Shown here: piece after piece, positions 34,911 through 43,710 of the stretch
Layout: every line of letters begins with the position of its first letter
Numbering within the stretch: position 1 is the stretch's first letter
Assembly (NCBI GenBank): GCA_015200345.1
Contig: CP054187.1
Coordinates: 2,650,470 to 2,714,469 of the forward strand
DNA from: Planctomycetia bacterium
GTDB lineage: Bacteria > Planctomycetota > Phycisphaerae > UBA1845 > UTPLA1
Reading direction: 5' to 3'
DNA: 64,000 bases
Position numbers and translations under genes: made by a program
The notes under the pieces: generated by a model
What the model saw: only the letters and a program-made list of their open reading frames with translations
Database searches by the model: none
Told to the model about the DNA's origin: nothing

Positions 34911-35564
34911 CTACTCCTTCGCACCCTCCTCGGGGGCTTCTTCCACCTTGCCCTTGGCGATGACTTCCGGCTCGGCCGAGGCGCCTTCGGCCGATGCGGC
35001 CGCCGGCTCTTCGGTTTTGACGACCGGCACACGGCAGGTGGCGACGACCGCGTCGAGGTCGCCGGCGGCGGTGAGACCGGCATCGAGCTTGAGGTCTTTC
35101 ACGTAAAGCACCGCGTCGAGAGCCATTTCGCTGACATCGATGCGAATCTTCTCGGGAATGTTGGTGGCGAGGCACTCGACTTCGAGATCGCCCAGGTCCT
35201 GCCGCAGGACGCCGCCCCCGGCCACGCCCTTGGGCGTGCCGCGCAGCTCCAGCGGCACGCGAACCTTGACTTTCTCGTTCAGGTCCACGCGCGTCAGGTC
35301 GACGTGCAGCAAGGCCATGCCGAGGTGGTCGTATTGCGCGTCCTTGATGAGTACCGGCTGGTTCCTGCCACCGAGGTCGAGCTGCAACACGTGCGTGCCG
35401 TGCGAAAGGTGTTTTTCCATTTCGTGGTTGTCCAGCGCGACGGCGAGGGGCGCTTCCTTGTGGCCGTAGATGACCGCCGGGAGCTTTCCGGCGCGCCGCA
35501 ACCGGGCCGCCGCGCGGGAGCCGGCCGCTTTTCGTGTTTCCGCTTTGATCGTTGGGATGTCCAT
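34911..35564 (-). CDS. rplY: Large ribosomal subunit protein bL25 (CTC form)
   Basis: A 217-residue two-domain bL25/CTC protein that binds 5S rRNA. The N-terminal domain shows RKAAGSRAAARLRRAGKLPAVIYG; the C-terminal beta domain has VPLELRGTPKGVAGGGVL and IRIDVSEM. The last 35 residues form a Glu/Ala-rich tail. It lies between prs and pth, the typical prs-ctc-pth order. Confidence 0.94.
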   Translation of the reverse strand: MDIPTIKAETRKAAGSRAAARLRRAGKLPAVIYGHKEAPLAVALDNHEMEKHLSHGTHVLQLDLGGRNQPVLIKDAQYDHLGMALLHVDLTRVDLNEKVKVRVPLELRGTPKGVAGGGVLRQDLGDLEVECLATNIPEKIRIDVSEMALDAVLYVKDLKLDAGLTAAGDLDAVVATCRVPVVKTEEPAAASAEGASAEPEVIAKGKVEEAPEEGAKE

Positions 35565-35576
35565 GGTGTGTTCCTC

Positions 35577-36536
35577 TTACGCCATCTGAAACAGGCTGCT
35601 GATGGATTGATGTTTGTGAATTCGTGCGATCGCTTCGCCGATGATGTCGGCCACGCTCAACACGACCAGATTTTTGAGCCGCTTGCGCGTTGCGTCGGGC
35701 AAGGGGATCGTGTCGGTCACGGCGATCTCGGTGAACGGTGCCTTCTCCAGCCGCTCGACCGCCTGCCCCGCGAACACGGCGTGCGTCGCGGCGCCGCGCA
35801 CGCTCCGCGCGCCGCGCTCGCGGACGATTTTCGCCGCTTCGCAGACCGTGCCGGCCGTCGCGATCATGTCGTCGATCATGACGACGTCCTTGCCTTCGAC
35901 GTCGCCGATGATGTTGTGCACGACGGCCGTGGAGCCACTCGTGCGACGTTTGTCAATAATTGCCAGGTCGCAGCCGAGTTTCTCGGCGTAGCCGCGGGCG
36001 CGCTTCACGTTGCCCACGTCGGGGCTGACAAAGACGACGTTCTTGTAGTCCAGGTCCTTGAAATGCTTCAGGAACGCCGGCGCGGCCTGCAAGTGATCGA
36101 CCGGAATGTCGAAAAAGCCCTGAATCTGTGCTGCGTGCAGGTCCATCGTGACCACGCGGTCGGCCCCCGCCTCGCGGATGAGGTTGCTCACCAGCTTCGC
36201 CGAGATCGGCACGCGCCCTTCGTCCTTGCGATCCTGCCGGGCATAGCCGAAATACGGCAGCACGGCCGTGATCCGCTGGGCACTGGCCCGCCGCAGGCAA
36301 TCCATGAACACCAGCAGCTCCATCAGGCTGTCGTTCACCGGGTTGCAGGTCGGCTGGACGACGAACACGTCACGCCCGCGCACGTCGTCGTTCAGTTTGA
36401 CGAACAGCTCGCCGTCGGGAAACGTCTCGGCGTGGGTGCGGCCCAGGCGCAGATTCAGATACTCGCCGATCGATTCGGCCAGTTTCGGATTCGCCCGACC
36501 CGTGAAGATCTTCAGTTCGTCATCCATTGCGGTCAT
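35577..36536 (-). CDS. prs: Ribose-phosphate pyrophosphokinase
   Basis: PRPP synthetase of 319 residues; makes 5-phosphoribosyl-1-pyrophosphate from ribose 5-phosphate and ATP for nucleotide, His and Trp synthesis. Motifs: FPDGELFVKL, YFGYARQDRKDEGR (catalytic flexible loop region), MDLHAAQIQGFFDIPVDHL in outline, and the PRPP loop DDMIATAGT, which has Ala where Asp is common. The ATG at 36536 gives MTAMDDEL; another ATG three codons on is equally possible. glmU-like lies 11 bases upstream and rplY 12 bases downstream. Confidence 0.95.
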   Translation of the reverse strand: MTAMDDELKIFTGRANPKLAESIGEYLNLRLGRTHAETFPDGELFVKLNDDVRGRDVFVVQPTCNPVNDSLMELLVFMDCLRRASAQRITAVLPYFGYARQDRKDEGRVPISAKLVSNLIREAGADRVVTMDLHAAQIQGFFDIPVDHLQAAPAFLKHFKDLDYKNVVFVSPDVGNVKRARGYAEKLGCDLAIIDKRRTSGSTAVVHNIIGDVEGKDVVMIDDMIATAGTVCEAAKIVRERGARSVRGAATHAVFAGQAVERLEKAPFTEIAVTDTIPLPDATRKRLKNLVVLSVADIIGEAIARIHKHQSISSLFQMA

Positions 36537-36547
36537 CGCATGATCCC

Positions 36548-37639
36548 TCACGCTATCCCACTTTGTGCCGGCGGTCGACGCACCACCACCTGCTTGCGCC
36601 CCGAACCACTCGCTGATGCGGCCGCCGTCATGCCCTTGCCCGCCGTGTCGATGGCCGTCAGGACGCCGGGGCCGATGATCGCGCCGTCCGCCACCACGGC
36701 GCCGTCGCGCACATAGGCATACGGCCCGATCTCGCAGCCCGCGCCGATTCGCGCGTGGCCCTCGATGGTCGTGAACGGTCGAATGATCGTCTCGGGGCCG
36801 ATCGTCGCGCGGTGGTCGATCCATGTGTTCGAGGGTGACACAATTGTGACACCTGAATCCATCCATCGCGCGGCGATGCGCTGTTGCATCAGGGCCGACA
36901 CGACCGCCAGATCGACACGCGAATTGATTCCCGTCGCATCGGCCGCCGGGACGTTCACCGAGGCCCGCACCGGCTTGCCCGCAGCGCGGATCAGCTCCAG
37001 CGCGTCGGTGAGGTAGTACTCGCCTTTGGCGTTGTTCGGCTTGATCTTCGGCAGCACGTCGAGCAGCGTCCCCGCGTCGAAGCAATAGTAGCTCGGGTTG
37101 ACTTCGCGAATCGCCAGTTGCTCCGGCGTGCAGTCGCGATGTTCAACGATTTTCTCGAACTCGCCGTGGGCATTGCGCACGATCCGACCGTAGCCCGTCG
37201 GGTCGTCCAGCGTGGTCGTCGCCAGCGAGGCCGCCGCGCCGGTCGCGCGATGCCCGCCGATCAGCGTGGAAAGCGTGTCGGCCTGAATCAGCGGCATATC
37301 GCCGGCGATGACCACGCAGTCCCCGGTGAAACCCTTCAGTGAATCGGCGCAGACCATGACCGCGTGGCCGCTGCCCTTCTGCTCGGCCTGGTGGACAAAC
37401 GTCACATCCGGCTCGTTGGCGAACGCCTTCTCGACCGCCTCACGGCCAAAGCCTACAACGATGATCAGACGCGAGATACCGGCCTGTCGGCAGGCATCAA
37501 GCACATACGCCAGCATCGGCCGGCCGCACACTTCGTGCAGCACCTTGGGCAGCTCGGTCTTCATGCGCGTCGAGCGGCCCGCGGCCAGAATGACGGCCGC
37601 CGTCGGGCGACCGGATGAATTGGTATTCGCCTGCGTCAT
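36548..37639 (-). CDS. glmU: GlmU-like UDP-N-acetylglucosamine pyrophosphorylase, shortened
   Basis: A 363-residue protein with the uridylyltransferase domain of GlmU: LAAGRSTRMKTELPKVLHEV (signature; Ser replaces the usual Gly), HAVMVCADSL, IAGDMPLI and EYYLTDALELI. After it comes only a short left-handed beta-helix (about residues 245-320) and a Gly/Ser/Arg-rich end. Full GlmU is about 455 residues, and its acetyltransferase active site lies in the missing part. This protein can probably make UDP-GlcNAc from GlcNAc-1-P but not acetylate GlcN-1-P. The ATG at 37639 has GGAGAA eight bases upstream. It starts the prs-rplY-pth operon, 75 bases after tRNA-Gln. Confidence 0.85.
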   Translation of the reverse strand: MTQANTNSSGRPTAAVILAAGRSTRMKTELPKVLHEVCGRPMLAYVLDACRQAGISRLIIVVGFGREAVEKAFANEPDVTFVHQAEQKGSGHAVMVCADSLKGFTGDCVVIAGDMPLIQADTLSTLIGGHRATGAAASLATTTLDDPTGYGRIVRNAHGEFEKIVEHRDCTPEQLAIREVNPSYYCFDAGTLLDVLPKIKPNNAKGEYYLTDALELIRAAGKPVRASVNVPAADATGINSRVDLAVVSALMQQRIAARWMDSGVTIVSPSNTWIDHRATIGPETIIRPFTTIEGHARIGAGCEIGPYAYVRDGAVVADGAIIGPGVLTAIDTAGKGMTAAASASGSGRKQVVVRRPPAQSGIA

Positions 37640-37713
37640 GCAAGTTCTCCGCATTCCGTTGCGGTTGGCATTCACACACCGCCGCGCGCCAGGCGCGCGA
37701 CAAAAACGAAAAG

Positions 37714-37784
37714 CTACCCGGCGAGGACTCGAACCTCGACAAGCAGAACCAAAATCTGCTGTGCTACCATTACACTACCGGGTA
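37714..37784 (-). tRNA. tRNA-Gln (anticodon UUG)
   Basis: Cloverleaf on the minus strand: acceptor TACCCGG/CCGGGTA, short D stem GTG/CAC, anticodon stem GCAGA/TCTGC with loop TTTTGGT, T stem CGAGG/CCTCG. The anticodon is TTG. CCA is not encoded. It precedes the glmU-like gene on the same strand. Confidence 0.93.
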
Positions 37785-38180
37785 GTGATGGCGCCTTTCA
37801 TTTCCAATTGCAGCGTGACATGGCGTTCGCGCGCCTCGCGGCGCCACGCCATGGTCCAAACCCGCCCACATGCGGGATAGATAGGACGCGGCTGCGTGGG
37901 TCGTTCCCAAGGCTAGTTCATCCGGCCGCGTAGCTGGATGCCCTTCGATCGCCACCCCGCCTCGCGGCGGGCCATCGATCGGCCTCAAATGGATTACGAC
38001 TGCCCGCCGGACTTGGCCCGGCGAACGAAAGCGAAGCGTAAGGGAGCTCACTCCGGAAGTCAAACACGAAAGCTATTGCCGGAACGAAGACGAGGAATCG
38101 TGTTACAGTCATAAGATTATGACATACAAGATGTTATGAGTATTGCTCGCCATGAGCGGTCACACAACGAGAGATAGGTC

Positions 38181-38198
38181 GCTCGCTCGCGAGCGAGC
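38181..38198. promoter_or_regulatory. 18-bp perfect palindrome, possible operator
   Basis: GCTCGCTCGCGAGCGAGC is self-complementary over all 18 bases. It stands 142 bases upstream of the promoter of the TolC-like gene and 397 bases from tRNA-Gln. A dimeric regulator site is possible; a hairpin is the alternative. No T-run follows. Confidence 0.45.
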
Positions 38199-38322
38199 TT
38201 GGCATATGTTGACGTTGAACTGCGTCGGCAACTGGGTCGTTGTACGCTCCCAGCGTGCTTGCAGGGGACGACGTTCCAGAAATGCGGTTCGCTTTGCCGT
38301 AATACCAGTATTGGCAAGAGCT

Positions 38323-38350
38323 TTGACACCCTGTGTTTGATCCTTAGAAT
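38323..38350 (+). promoter_or_regulatory. Sigma-70-type promoter of the TolC-like gene
   Basis: TTGACA (38323-38328) is a perfect -35 and TAGAAT (38345-38350) differs in one base from TATAAT; the spacing is 16. The start codon of the TolC-like gene is 86 bases after the -10 box. Confidence 0.65.
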
Positions 38351-38435
38351 GCCCGATCCGACCCAGCGGCGTGCCCGATCCACAACGCAAGGACTTTCCA
38401 ACTGGCGTCCAGACGCCAAGTAGAGCGGATATCGA

Positions 38436-40241
38436 ATGATGCGATTGTTCTCACTGCCGTTCGCCGGGCCAGCGGTGATCGCGCTCGCCGTGTTTTTACC
38501 AGCCGGTTGTCATCATGGGGCTACGCAGGTTGAAGATGCCCAGGTCCAGCAGTATGCGCAGCGGATGGCGCGCGACCAGACGCCGGATTCCGCGCCGGCG
38601 TTGACGCAGCTCGACTCGCCGCCGCCGGTGGAACTGGTTGGGACCGGCGTCGCGACGACGCAGCCCTCTATTGAGTCTGTTGTCTGGTTACAGGTTCCCG
38701 ATCCCACGCAGGCCGAAGAGGTTTTCAAGAAGCGGCTGGAATCGACACGTTTCAGTCCGAGCATCCGCCGCGAGTACGAGCGCATTTACGAGGACTCGCT
38801 TCGCTACATCAGCGAAATCAAGCGGCCGAACCAGTATCGCCTGTCGCTGGCGGAAGCGCTGCGTCGCGTGCTGGGCAACAACTACGCGATCAAGGTGGAC
38901 GGCTACGCGCCGGCGATCAGCACGGCGCAGGTCGTGCAGGCCGAAGCGGCGTTCGATCTGGCGTTTTTCGCAAATGCCAATCGCAACAATACGGACCAGC
39001 CGACGCCGTCGGCCCTGATCGCGAGTCAGACGGATACGACGGTGATCAACGGCGGCATCCGCAAGCTGCTGGCCACGGGCGCGACGGTGACGTTCACCGA
39101 GCAGATGACGCGCGTGGACAATCCGGGCTTCCAGTTTCAGTTGCTCAATCCATCGTGGCAGCACAATTTTGTGACGGAGTTGCGTCAGCCACTATTGCGG
39201 AATTTTGGAATCGACTTCAACCGGGCACAGATCAACATTCGCAAGAACGAGCAGCGGATCAATCAAGAGGCCTTTCGCGCCCGCGTGATCGAGAACCTCA
39301 ACGGCGCCGAGCAGGCTTACTGGACGCTCGTACAGGCCCGCCGTGACGTGGTCATCGTGGCGGAAGTGCTTGCCGAGGCGCAGCTCACGCTTCGCCAGAT
39401 TGAGGCCCGCACGGATTTCGACGCCTACCAGACGCTGTTGTTCCGCAGCCGGGTGGCGGTCAAAGCGCGCGAAGCCGAATACATCGATGTCAAGAACCGC
39501 GTTCGCAACGCCGAGGATCAACTGCTCAACCTGCTGAACGATCCAGAGATTCCGCTGTCGGCGGATTATGAAATCATTCCGACCGACAATCCGACGACGA
39601 TCGAAGTCCTGCGCGACGCGTTCTACGCGGTGCAGACGGCCCTGGAGCGGCGGCCCGAGATCATTCAGGCGCGGCACTCGGTGGACATCGCCCGGCTGCA
39701 ACTGGGCATCGCCAAGAACCAAGCCTTGCCGCGGCTGGACGCCATTTATCGCTTCACGCTTAACGGTCTCTCGGGCAATTCCGCCAATGCGTGGGACCAG
39801 TTGAGCACGGGCAACTTCATTGACCACTTCGTCGGCCTTGAGTTCCAATGGAACTTCGGCGAGCGGGCTGAACGGGCCGGCATTCGCGTCGCTGCGCTGC
39901 AACAGAGCCAGGCCGTCGTGCGTTACAAGCAGGCGTTGGATAACATCATCACCGATTGCCGCGTGGCGCTTCGCACGCTCGATACGAGCTTTCGCCAGTT
40001 GCTGCCCAGTCACGAAGGGGTCACGGCCGCCTCGGAAAACCTCCGTTCGCTCCAGGAGCGACAGGAGCGCAAGAGTCCGGCCGAGTTGGACGCGGTGTTG
40101 AACGCGCAGATCAACCTCGCGACTGCCCGCCGCAGCCTTCTGCAGGCCTTGGTCACGTACAATCAGGGCATCGTTGACGTGGAACGCGCCAAGGGTACGC
40201 TGTTGGAATACAACAACGTGGTGCTGTCCGAGCAGCCATGA
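38436..40241 (+). CDS. TolC family outer membrane efflux lipoprotein
   Basis: A 601-residue outer-membrane channel component. The signal peptide ends at LPAGC (Cys25), so it is a lipoprotein, as in OprM-type channels. The mature part carries the two outer-membrane-efflux repeats: SLAEALRRVLGNNYAIKV in the first half, followed by the QPLLRNFG beta-strand/helix region, and ALERRPEIIQARHSVDIARL in the second. Long helices rich in Ala, Gln and Arg would build the periplasmic tunnel. It is 100-150 residues longer than usual, mostly at the N-terminus (residues 26-120). No periplasmic adaptor or inner-membrane pump gene is adjacent; a multispanning membrane protein of unknown family follows 41 bases later. 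Confidence 0.88.
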   Translation: MMRLFSLPFAGPAVIALAVFLPAGCHHGATQVEDAQVQQYAQRMARDQTPDSAPALTQLDSPPPVELVGTGVATTQPSIESVVWLQVPDPTQAEEVFKKRLESTRFSPSIRREYERIYEDSLRYISEIKRPNQYRLSLAEALRRVLGNNYAIKVDGYAPAISTAQVVQAEAAFDLAFFANANRNNTDQPTPSALIASQTDTTVINGGIRKLLATGATVTFTEQMTRVDNPGFQFQLLNPSWQHNFVTELRQPLLRNFGIDFNRAQINIRKNEQRINQEAFRARVIENLNGAEQAYWTLVQARRDVVIVAEVLAEAQLTLRQIEARTDFDAYQTLLFRSRVAVKAREAEYIDVKNRVRNAEDQLLNLLNDPEIPLSADYEIIPTDNPTTIEVLRDAFYAVQTALERRPEIIQARHSVDIARLQLGIAKNQALPRLDAIYRFTLNGLSGNSANAWDQLSTGNFIDHFVGLEFQWNFGERAERAGIRVAALQQSQAVVRYKQALDNIITDCRVALRTLDTSFRQLLPSHEGVTAASENLRSLQERQERKSPAELDAVLNAQINLATARRSLLQALVTYNQGIVDVERAKGTLLEYNNVVLSEQP

Positions 40242-40282
40242 CCGCGCCGCCGGCGCCGCTTCCCCTGGGCACGCGGTAACCG

Positions 40283-42091
40283 ATGTTCTTCAATCAAGTA
40301 TTCCTGAACGCGCAGCGCGGGTTTTTTCCGGTCGCGGAGCTGACCGAGCTTAGCCGTCGCGATCGGGTGGTGCTGGGCTGCGTGGTGGTCGGTATCATCG
40401 CGCAGATTTTTCAAAAGCGCTTACCGGTCGGGCTGGGGTCGTCGCTTTTTGTCGCTGGTGTGACGCTGGGCGGTGCGCTCGTCGTCCACGATCGCTTCGC
40501 CGGCACGCAGCCGGCGATGTATCTCGCGCTGATGTTCGCTTCCGTGGTGTGCCTGCTTTGTTCGGGCATGGGCGCGGCGACCGCGCTGGGCGAGCGTTCG
40601 CGCCGCGACGATGCGCGACATCCGCCGTCGGATGCCTTCTTCATCTGGAGCCTGCTCGCGGGGGTCACGGCGGCCGGGCTGATTGCATACTTTCTCGCCG
40701 TTCAAACCGGCCAGCGGTTGTTCAGCCTGACGCGCGAGCGCGGGCTGTCGGTTCCGATCGGTGGTTTCCTGGCGCTGGCGGCGCTCTTGATCGCCGTTCT
40801 GTTCTGGCGGACCTCGCATCGTCGGCCGCACCAGCCGACGATGGTGCTGGTGATTGGAGCGCTGGCGGCGTGGTGGGGCGCGATGCTGTTTCCATCGGTG
40901 CGGGGCGGCCGAGCCGAAAGCGGTTTGGTCGCATGGCTGCCGCCCTGGTGGTCGTGGGTGTTTCAATTGATGGCGGGGCTGGCGGCGTTGATTATCGTCG
41001 CGGCCGTGATACAGGATCATCGCTATCGCCGCCGGATCGCGTCGGCGTGGCCGGACCGGCTGGACGAATTGGTCGAGCCGTATTCGCGGTGGCCGGGATA
41101 CATTCAAACCGAGGCGATGATCGCGGCGGCGTTGCTGATCATGGGGGTGTATCAACTCGTTCGGCGCGAGGCGCCCAGCGCGGCGGTGTTCAGCGGAGCG
41201 GCCGTCGTGAGCCTTCTCGCGGGCTATGCCTGCCTGTTTATGACCTATCGGCGCTGGAGCGCGAACACGGCGGGTTTGGGCATGGCCCTGGTGACGGCGG
41301 CGATCGTCCACGGGGCGGCGGCGATCACGGCGAAACTTCTGCCCGACAGCCTGTCGGCGCAGTATGCCCGGCGCATGCCGGTGCTGTATAATGCCATTTT
41401 AATGGCACTCGCTGTGATGGCGGCCTGTTGGCGCTGGCTGGCCGGGGTGTGGGATCAGCAGTTGCTCAACGGCATCGCCTGGACGACGACCGGGCGAATG
41501 ATCCCGTATGCGCGTCGCACGGCCTTTTTCATCATGGCCATCGCGGCGCTGATCGCCTTTCAGATGGCGATCTGGCCCCAGCGCATCGCCGAGGTGGACG
41601 ACAAGAGCGCCGGGCGGATCGTCTGCGGGCTGGGCGTGCTGCTGCTGTGTGCCCTGATCGCCGCGCTCGCGGCCCGGCAGGGCGGATCGCCGGCGCTGGC
41701 TGCCATGTCACTTGTCTTCATCGCGGCAGCGGCTTTGTTCGTTTTTGTCCGGCTTCCGGCATCGTCGTTTCGCGGCTGGCTCGTGCAGTACGATCCCATT
41801 GTTTACAGCGTCATCGCGCTGCCCGTCCTGGGATTGGCCGAGCTGGTTCCGGCTACGCGCTGGCGCGCCTTCGCCGTGCCGATGTGGTTCCTGGCGTTGC
41901 TGCTGCTGCCGGCGGCGGCCCTGGCGCAGCTCCTGGGCGCTCCCCTGCCGGAAGGCTGGGTCAAACCGTTGACGCTGGCCATTCTTGGCGCGGTCTACGG
42001 CATTGCCGGTCTTCGTGAGCATCGCCGGGCTTTTCTGGTGCTGGCCGGTGTCCTGATCGTGGCGTCGATCACCACGTTGCCGCGAGCCTAG
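40283..42091 (+). CDS. Multispanning membrane protein of unknown function
   Basis: A 602-residue protein with about 14-16 predicted hydrophobic segments spread over its whole length, joined by short Arg-rich loops. Examples are VLGCVVVGIIAQIF, VLVIGALAAWWGAMLF and AFFIMAIAALIAFQMAIW. I find no transporter, glycosyltransferase or O-antigen ligase motif that I trust. There is no large soluble domain. It lies 41 bases after the TolC-like gene and ends 81 bases before a WYL regulator, so it may be co-expressed with the efflux channel. Function is unassigned. Confidence 0.75.
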   Translation: MFFNQVFLNAQRGFFPVAELTELSRRDRVVLGCVVVGIIAQIFQKRLPVGLGSSLFVAGVTLGGALVVHDRFAGTQPAMYLALMFASVVCLLCSGMGAATALGERSRRDDARHPPSDAFFIWSLLAGVTAAGLIAYFLAVQTGQRLFSLTRERGLSVPIGGFLALAALLIAVLFWRTSHRRPHQPTMVLVIGALAAWWGAMLFPSVRGGRAESGLVAWLPPWWSWVFQLMAGLAALIIVAAVIQDHRYRRRIASAWPDRLDELVEPYSRWPGYIQTEAMIAAALLIMGVYQLVRREAPSAAVFSGAAVVSLLAGYACLFMTYRRWSANTAGLGMALVTAAIVHGAAAITAKLLPDSLSAQYARRMPVLYNAILMALAVMAACWRWLAGVWDQQLLNGIAWTTTGRMIPYARRTAFFIMAIAALIAFQMAIWPQRIAEVDDKSAGRIVCGLGVLLLCALIAALAARQGGSPALAAMSLVFIAAAALFVFVRLPASSFRGWLVQYDPIVYSVIALPVLGLAELVPATRWRAFAVPMWFLALLLLPAAALAQLLGAPLPEGWVKPLTLAILGAVYGIAGLREHRRAFLVLAGVLIVASITTLPRA

Positions 42092-42172
42092 CCGCGCTTG
42101 TTCCCGATGGGTCGTTTTGGTTACGATGGTTGCGGCGCCAAGGCAAAGGCCTGATCCCGCGGACCGGATGCC

Positions 42173-43204
42173 ATGAAGACCCATCGCGTTCATCGCCTCC
42201 TCAAGCTCATCACGCTGCTGCGAAGCGGACGGAATTTCGACGCCGACGGCCTCGCGCGCGAGGCGAAGATCGGCCGCCGTACGCTTTTTCGCGATTTGAG
42301 CCTGCTCAAATCCGCCGGCATTGAGTGCGAATTCGACGCGAGCAAGAACACCTATTCGCTCGGCGAAGCGCCGCTGCTGCCGCCGGTGCATCTCGATTCG
42401 AACGAGGCCCTCGCGCTCCTGCTGATCACACGCCGATTCCTCGCGCGGCAGGTGCATCCCCTGTATCGCAAAGCGCTGGACGCCGCCATCAAGATCGAAA
42501 GCCAGTTGCCCCAATCCCTGCTGCACCATTGCGGCCAGCTCATTGACGGCATCTCCGTGCGCTGGCCACCGGTCAGCGACAGCGAGGCCGCGTCGGATGT
42601 TTTTCTGTCGCTGCAACGGGCCTTGTCGCAGCACGTGCGCGTTCGCGTGCGATACGACAGCGTGCAGGACAAGTCCGATGCGGATCTCCTGCTCGATCCG
42701 CTGCGGCTGATCTTTGTCTCGCGCGCGTGGTATCTCATCGCCTACAGCCACGCGCACCAGTCCCTTCGCACCTTCAAGATTGAGCGCATGCTCGCCGTGA
42801 ACGTGACGGCCGAGCCGTTCACGCCGCCGCGCGACTTCGACGAGAAGAACTATTTCGGTCTGGCGTGGCGGATGATCCCCGAGGGGCAGGTATACGATGT
42901 GCGGCTGCGATTCTGCCCGCTCGTGGCGACAAGCGTGGAGGAGGTGCATTGGCATGACACGCAGGTAACGCATCGCGAGCCGAACGGCGCGCTGATCTTC
43001 GAAGCGCGGGTCGACGGCTTGAGCGAGATCGCGTCGTGGATCATGAGCTACGGCGAGCACGTGACCGTGCTGGAGCCGCCGGCGCTGCGCGACGTGGTCC
43101 TGGACAAGGCGCGCAAGCTGCTCGCAGCGCACAACGGGCACGACTCCGCCGGATCACCCACGCCCGCGGACACACCCGGCGCAGGGCTGAAAGGGGACGC
43201 CTGA
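42173..43204 (+). CDS. HTH/WYL-domain transcriptional regulator
   Basis: A 343-residue regulator. An N-terminal winged helix (RLLKLITLLRSGRNF..LAREAKIGRRTLFRDLSLLKSAGI, residues about 7-50) is followed by a WYL domain near residues 145-230 with RVRYDS, DPLRLIFVSRAWYLIAYSH and FKIERM, and a C-terminal WCX-like domain. WYL domains sense nucleic acid or nucleotide ligands and are often linked to DNA damage or defence. Its stop overlaps the start of dtd (TGATG). No target can be named. Confidence 0.9.
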   Translation: MKTHRVHRLLKLITLLRSGRNFDADGLAREAKIGRRTLFRDLSLLKSAGIECEFDASKNTYSLGEAPLLPPVHLDSNEALALLLITRRFLARQVHPLYRKALDAAIKIESQLPQSLLHHCGQLIDGISVRWPPVSDSEAASDVFLSLQRALSQHVRVRVRYDSVQDKSDADLLLDPLRLIFVSRAWYLIAYSHAHQSLRTFKIERMLAVNVTAEPFTPPRDFDEKNYFGLAWRMIPEGQVYDVRLRFCPLVATSVEEVHWHDTQVTHREPNGALIFEARVDGLSEIASWIMSYGEHVTVLEPPALRDVVLDKARKLLAAHNGHDSAGSPTPADTPGAGLKGDA

Positions 43205-43674
43205 TGCGCGCCGTCGTGCAGCGCGTGGCGCAGGCCGAGGTCACGGTGGACGAAGCGGCTGTCGGCCGCTGCGAGGCGGGCCTGCTCGTGTACGTCGGCG
43301 TGGCGATGGGGGACGGCCCGGCCGACGCGACGGCGCTGGCGTCGAAGGTGCGTTACCTTCGGATCTTCCCCGACGCGGCGGGCAAGATGAATCTCGACGT
43401 GTGTCAGTCTGGCGGCAGCGTGCTGGCCGTGAGCAACTTCACGCTGCTGGCCGACGCGAGCCAGGGCCGCCGGCCGGCGTTCACGAGCGCGGCCCCGCCG
43501 GAGGAAGCCGAGCGGCTCTTCGAGCAGTTCTGCGCGGCGCTGCGCGAGCTGGGCGTGCACGTGGAGCAGGGCCGCTTCGGCGCGTCGATGCGCGTGGCGT
43601 CGATCAACGCCGGGCCGGTCAACCTTCTGCTGGATACGCGATCGGGCGGCTCGGATCGAATCAACCGCATCTGA
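43204..43674 (+). CDS. dtd: D-aminoacyl-tRNA deacylase
   Basis: DTD removes D-amino acids (and glycine) from mischarged tRNA. The 156-residue protein begins MRAVVQRV and shows the family core with GRRPAF and the C-terminal GRFGASM segment. The two signature motifs differ slightly from the textbook forms: SNFTL for SQFTL near residue 78 and NAGPVN for NxGPVT near residue 138. The ATG overlaps the stop codon of the WYL regulator by one base; longer upstream frames overlap that gene and were not used. Confidence 0.9.
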   Translation: MRAVVQRVAQAEVTVDEAAVGRCEAGLLVYVGVAMGDGPADATALASKVRYLRIFPDAAGKMNLDVCQSGGSVLAVSNFTLLADASQGRRPAFTSAAPPEEAERLFEQFCAALRELGVHVEQGRFGASMRVASINAGPVNLLLDTRSGGSDRINRI

Positions 43675-43710
43675 ATCGACGCCCTCCGCGGCATCGTTTA
43701 CGCTAATCGC

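Larger units (their letters stand above)
37785..38435. other. Divergent intergenic region with palindrome and promoter
   Basis: These 651 bases separate tRNA-Gln (minus) from the TolC-like gene (plus). No protein gene is supported. They contain an 18-bp perfect palindrome at 38181-38198 and a good sigma-70-type promoter at 38323-38350. The AT content rises around 38090-38150. Confidence 0.5.

Noticed and set aside
37918..38419. Short frames of 60-100 codons in the region upstream of the TolC-like gene
   Set aside because: None has a ribosome site, hydrophobic or domain-like sequence, or support from the neighbouring promoter.
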